Shown: piece by piece, positions 7,713-9,997 of the stretch | Layout of the letters: the number at the start of each line of letters is the position of its first letter | Position numbering within the stretch: position 1 is the stretch's first letter | Source of the DNA: CAYTOF01 sp964439435 | GTDB taxonomy: Bacteria; Bacillota; Clostridia; Oscillospirales; QAMX01 | DNA: 9,997 bases | Reading direction: 5' to 3' | Assembly (NCBI GenBank): GCA_964439435.1 | Contig: CAYTOF010000075.1 | Coordinates: forward strand, 1-9,997 | Made by a program: the position numbers and the translations under genes | The notes under the pieces: model-generated | Database searches by the model: none | Told to the model about the DNA's origin: nothing | What the model saw: the letters and a program-made list of their open reading frames with translations, nothing else

Positions 7713-7739
7713 GTCAAAAAAAGTGGCGGCAATTGAAAT

Positions 7740-8393
7740 ATGAAAAAAAGCATGTGGATAATCCCGTTTTTAATGTTTTTAACGGCCCTGGTTGCGGTGA
7801 TTTTATTGCGAGGCAGAGATATCTTGCCGGAAAACACTGTACATAAAACAGACCCCGAAACGCTTGTCGAGACAAAACGGTCAGATGTCATAGCGCTGTT
7901 TGATGAGAACTTTGCGGATTTTGAAAACTGTGTATATACAGACACAGCCAAAATCCCCGAAGGTGTGCTCCGCTTGGAGCGCGGCCAGGGTTTTATACTG
8001 TTTGTTGTCGGGGAAGACTTTGAATCATATAAGCAATATATCGCCTACGGCACCATAGCTCCGGGATATGAAAATCGCGGCGGCCAAGGGTATAATCTCG
8101 GCTCGCAGAGAGTTGAGATCATGGAGAGCTGGACATATGGCGTGGATTATATAAGCGACATAACCTTTTCGACGAGGTACAGGGAGCAATTTTTGCTAGC
8201 ATTGGGAGATGGCTGGACGGAGGGAAACACAGAGATATCGCTGATCTTGGCAGACAAAGCCACCCAGATTGAGCCGGCAGACAGAGCAAAGGGGGCATAT
8301 GTTGTCTGTGCAAATGCCATAAGAACGGACGGCGAAATGCATTCGGGCTATTTTGATGCCAGAACAAAGCTTTTTATCGGGTTTATCGATTGA
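7740..8393 (+). CDS. Hypothetical single-pass membrane-anchored protein
   Basis: I do not recognise the family. The 217-residue product begins MKKS, then has a hydrophobic segment at about 5-23 that should anchor it in the membrane. There is no cysteine near the end of this segment, so it is not a lipoprotein, and no clear signal-peptidase site. The rest (about 24-217) is soluble and should lie outside the cell. It is rich in acidic and aromatic residues, with strand-like stretches such as GVLRLERGQGFILFVV and a repeated tyrosine/glycine pattern (AYGTIAPGYENRGGQGYNLG begins near 102). The start has no strong ribosome site (GGCGG about 8 bases upstream), so expression may be low or the hairpin just upstream may matter. 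It faces the URO-D-like gene convergently. Codon use looks like its neighbours. Confidence 0.75.
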   Translation: MKKSMWIIPFLMFLTALVAVILLRGRDILPENTVHKTDPETLVETKRSDVIALFDENFADFENCVYTDTAKIPEGVLRLERGQGFILFVVGEDFESYKQYIAYGTIAPGYENRGGQGYNLGSQRVEIMESWTYGVDYISDITFSTRYREQFLLALGDGWTEGNTEISLILADKATQIEPADRAKGAYVVCANAIRTDGEMHSGYFDARTKLFIGFID

Positions 8394-8438
8394 TGTTTGC
8401 TTGGCGACTATTATCACACCGGCGATGAGGCCAAAAAA

Positions 8439-8477
8439 GGGAGAGCAAAACCCATGGAAGATGGGCTTTACTCTCCC
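8439..8477 (-). terminator. Intrinsic terminator of the URO-D-like gene
   Basis: Arms 8439-8455 and 8461-8477 form a 17-position stem with two mismatches and a 5-base loop. Read on the minus strand, the stem is followed directly by six T (A-run at 8433-8438 on the plus strand), the classic terminator form. The ascending arm includes the stop codon and last codons of the URO-D-like gene. In the plus direction the T-tract is poor (CAGTTGTTTT), so it may work only partly for the convergent gene. Confidence 0.87.
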
Positions 8478-9706
8478 CAGTTGTTTTCTATGGCCTTTCG
8501 CGCAATTTTAATCCATTGGTTAAACCGTTGCGGTTCTTTTCGGACTGTATGTGTGTCACGCAGTATCAGCTCCAACTTGCCGCCGACAGCTTTTTTTATA
8601 CCTTGGTTTAACTCCTCAGAGATGCCCTGCACATCCATTTTATCGAAGGCTAAAAACGACGGTTGAGGCTTCCAAGTCATTATATATTTGTCTTTTAAAA
8701 TCGGCAAAAACTGTGATATATCTGCCCAGGGGCATATTGCCACCCTTCTCAGATTTTGGATTTTTAAAACCCCGTCCAATTTTTGGGAGAGGTCATCACA
8801 GCAACCATAGCCGTTTAGCCCGAAAAGCGCCAAAACCTCCCTTTCGTATTGCAAAATAAACTCCTCGTGCATCTCGGGGGAGACAGATGAAAACTCTTGT
8901 GCTTCGGCAGCTCCCCAGACATCAGTGAGCCGAACATGATTTGGGTCAAACCCTTCTTTGGGGAGCTCGTTGCAATAGCCAAGACCGCCGGTATAATGAA
9001 AGGTAATGTCGTTGTTTAGGGAAATAAGGCCCAGCTCTTCGTATTTTTTGTACATCGAAATCAAGCCGTCTCTGAAAAATCGGATTTGACGGTGCACCAT
9101 TTCAGGCTCAAGGATTAGGTCCATATATAGGTTTTCCAGACCGCGGTAGTCGCAGTACCAGTGGAGCATGTGAAAGCTAAAATTTTTCTCCCCGACCAAA
9201 TTTACCTTTAATATATCACCAAGTAGGTTTTGCACAGCCTCATATCTCTTGGCGGTGGCATGGGCATTATATTCCACCACGGGCATTTTCAGTTGCTCCC
9301 AATCAGAGGGCTTTGTTATGATGGGCTCATGATGCCATGCACCGTCCTTGGCACTTGGTGAGATAAATTTTGGCGAAAGACCCCACATTGAGTTTGTGAA
9401 AACCTTTTGAACATCAAGTGTATCCTCAATGGGCACATCATCGTGGATGAAAGTGTGGCGAAAAATCCTTTTCTTTAGCAGGCTTTCGATGTGTTTGGCG
9501 TATTGGAGCTCACATTCCAGCGAGTCGTGCGGCAAAAATTCGTTCCATGCTCCGTCCGGATGAACAAAAACAGCCGGGCGTTCGCCCTTTAATGAGTTGT
9601 GCCGATACCAAAACGACTTTTTTGAAGCGTTGATGGGGTCAAGGGAGGCCTCTTTTACTTGTTTTGCAAGGGTGCGGAGTATTTTTTCATCATGGGTTGA
9701 AAACAT
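8468..9706 (-). CDS. Uroporphyrinogen decarboxylase (URO-D) family protein
   Basis: The 412-residue protein belongs to the URO-D / cobamide methyltransferase (MtaA-CmuA-like) superfamily, a TIM-barrel fold. It is more like the diverse anaerobe paralogues than heme-pathway HemE, and methyl transfer to or from a corrinoid is a possible role. Landmarks include RPAVFVHPDGAW near 43-54, the central LHWYCDYRGLENLYMDLILEPE, then DITFHYTGGLGY, and the C-terminal GYGCCDDL (about 299-306), whose cysteines C302 and C303 are a likely zinc site, followed by LRRVAICPWADI. No membrane segment is visible. The start at 9706 is chosen over an in-frame ATG at 9808: GAGGAG (9716-9721 on the complement) lies 9 bases upstream, whereas 9808 has no ribosome site and overlaps a -10 box. 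No corrinoid protein or partner methyltransferase is nearby, so the substrate stays open. Confidence 0.88.
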   Translation of the reverse strand: MFSTHDEKILRTLAKQVKEASLDPINASKKSFWYRHNSLKGERPAVFVHPDGAWNEFLPHDSLECELQYAKHIESLLKKRIFRHTFIHDDVPIEDTLDVQKVFTNSMWGLSPKFISPSAKDGAWHHEPIITKPSDWEQLKMPVVEYNAHATAKRYEAVQNLLGDILKVNLVGEKNFSFHMLHWYCDYRGLENLYMDLILEPEMVHRQIRFFRDGLISMYKKYEELGLISLNNDITFHYTGGLGYCNELPKEGFDPNHVRLTDVWGAAEAQEFSSVSPEMHEEFILQYEREVLALFGLNGYGCCDDLSQKLDGVLKIQNLRRVAICPWADISQFLPILKDKYIMTWKPQPSFLAFDKMDVQGISEELNQGIKKAVGGKLELILRDTHTVRKEPQRFNQWIKIARKAIENNWGE

Positions 9707-9715
9707 CTTGACACT

Positions 9716-9721
9716 CTCCTC
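9716..9721 (-). promoter_or_regulatory. Ribosome binding site deciding the URO-D-like start
   Basis: GAGGAG on the minus strand lies 9 bases before the ATG at 9706-9704. It is the only good Shine-Dalgarno sequence near either candidate start and sets the shorter reading. Confidence 0.85.
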
Positions 9722-9760
9722 GCTCTGTCTCCGGTTTTTGTGTCGGAGGGTAATGTCGGC

Positions 9761-9792
9761 AAGGGGCAATTGCATATAATAATCTGCCCCTT
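9761..9792. promoter_or_regulatory. Candidate operator: 8-bp inverted repeat around the P2 -10 box
   Basis: AAGGGGCA (9761-9768) and TGCCCCTT (9785-9792) are perfect reverse complements separated by 16 bases. The spacer holds the -10 box of P2 and the expected start site. Arm centres are 24 bases apart, so a dimeric regulator bound here would block P2. In a transcript from the upstream promoter the same arms could instead form a hairpin. No known regulator site was recognised. Confidence 0.5.
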
Positions 9793-9804
9793 TTAAGTTG
9801 TCAA
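9776..9804 (-). promoter_or_regulatory. Proximal promoter (P2) of the URO-D-like gene
   Basis: On the minus strand, TTGACA (9804-9799) matches the -35 consensus perfectly and TATTAT (9781-9776) matches the -10 consensus at 5 of 6, with a 17-base spacer. Transcription would start near 9769, leaving a leader of about 63 bases. An inverted repeat (9761-9768 with 9785-9792) brackets the -10 box. Confidence 0.7.
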
Positions 9805-9808
9805 TCAC

Positions 9809-9837
9809 ATTTTATTGCTTTATTTTTGGTATGTCAA
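9809..9837 (-). promoter_or_regulatory. Distal promoter (P1) of the URO-D-like gene
   Basis: On the minus strand, TTGACA (9837-9832) and TAAAAT (9814-9809) are 17 bases apart; the boxes match the consensus 6 of 6 and 5 of 6. Transcription would start near 9802, downstream of the ATG at 9808, which makes that ATG unusable. P1 is divergent from the tRNA promoter. Confidence 0.7.
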
Positions 9838-9870
9838 GAACAATTTTAGAACTTGGAGACAAGTTGCGTC

Positions 9871-9899
9871 TTGACAACAAAAACAAAATGATATATCAT
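9871..9899 (+). promoter_or_regulatory. Promoter of tRNA-Pro
   Basis: TTGACA (9871-9876) and TATCAT (9894-9899) are separated by 17 bases, matching the consensus at 6 of 6 and 5 of 6. The expected start near 9906 is about 15 bases before the tRNA, which suits a strong stable-RNA promoter. A 12-bp palindrome, ATGATATATCAT (9888-9899), includes the -10 box and may be chance given the A+T content. Confidence 0.8.
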
Positions 9900-9920
9900 A
9901 TCAAAGCACGAATTTCATAT

Positions 9921-9997
9921 CGGGGTGTGGCTCAGTTTGGTAGAGCGCTTGGTTCGGGACCAAGAGGCCGTGGGTTCAAGTCCCGCCACTCCGACCA
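9921..9997 (+). tRNA. tRNA-Pro (anticodon CGG)
   Basis: The 77-base gene folds into a complete cloverleaf. The acceptor stem pairs 9921-9927 with 9987-9993 (one G-T wobble); the D arm is GCTC/GAGC; the anticodon stem CTTGG/CCAAG (9948-9952 with 9960-9964) encloses the loop TTCGGGA with anticodon CGG at 9955-9957; the T arm is GTGGG/CCCGC (9970-9974 with 9982-9986) around TTCAAGT. The CCA end is encoded (9995-9997). The C1-G72 pair and A73 are hallmarks of bacterial tRNA-Pro. It reads CCG codons. It has its own promoter and is the last feature in the window. Confidence 0.98.

Noticed and set aside
8551..8859. A 102-codon plus-strand frame opposite the URO-D-like gene
   Set aside because: It is antisense to a well-supported gene, and its product has no recognisable features.
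3119..9997. A functional link between tRNA-Pro and proBA because both concern proline
   Set aside because: They are over 4.7 kb apart, separated by unrelated genes on both strands, and the tRNA has its own promoter; coincidence is the simpler reading.
9921..9997. tRNA gene as an integration site for a mobile element
   Set aside because: No integrase, direct repeat of the tRNA 3' end or other mobile gene is visible here; sequence beyond the right edge is not available.

Overview
The window looks like ordinary chromosomal DNA from a low- to mid-GC Gram-positive anaerobe, probably in the Clostridia (Bacillota). This is inferred from purine-rich Shine-Dalgarno sequences before most genes, TTGACA/TATAAT-type promoters, a GTG start, and the gene families present: a PduL-type phosphotransacylase, a UPF0371/DUF1846 protein and a uroporphyrinogen-decarboxylase-like protein of a kind common in such genomes. 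No taxonomic marker was searched. I see no phage, transposase, CRISPR array or rRNA.

Layout, left to right. (1) 37-1107 (+) encodes one polypeptide carrying two GNAT acetyltransferase domains. (2) A 314-base gap follows, holding a plausible promoter with a 9-bp inverted repeat, and then a stand-alone pduL (1422-1997, +), which interconverts acyl-CoA and acyl-phosphate. (3) A cytosolic calcineurin-like metallophosphoesterase (2112-3065, +). (4) A tight same-strand run of proB (start moved to 3119), proA, a UPF0371/DUF1846 protein and a DapA/NAL-superfamily aldolase-like protein, with gaps of 15, 15 and 23 bases; this is very probably one transcript. ProB and ProA carry out the first two steps of proline synthesis from glutamate. 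The roles of the two following genes are not known from sequence. (5) A 19-bp hairpin (7672-7712) and then an unrecognised single-pass membrane-anchored protein (7740-8393, +). (6) A convergent uroporphyrinogen-decarboxylase-family protein on the minus strand (8468-9706), ending in a clear intrinsic terminator and preceded by two tandem promoter-like sequences. (7) A complete tRNA-Pro(CGG) with its own near-consensus promoter at the right edge.

The proB-proA pair is the only clear pathway unit. The acetyltransferase, PduL, phosphoesterase and URO-D-like genes look like independent metabolic or housekeeping units. The most useful observations are about control and annotation. The URO-D-like gene must start at 9706 rather than 9808. 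An 8-bp inverted repeat brackets the -10 box of one of its promoters. The NAL protein has lost the motifs that define true DapA. An uncharacterised DUF1846 gene sits inside a proline operon. I did not find convincing evidence for a new multi-gene system.
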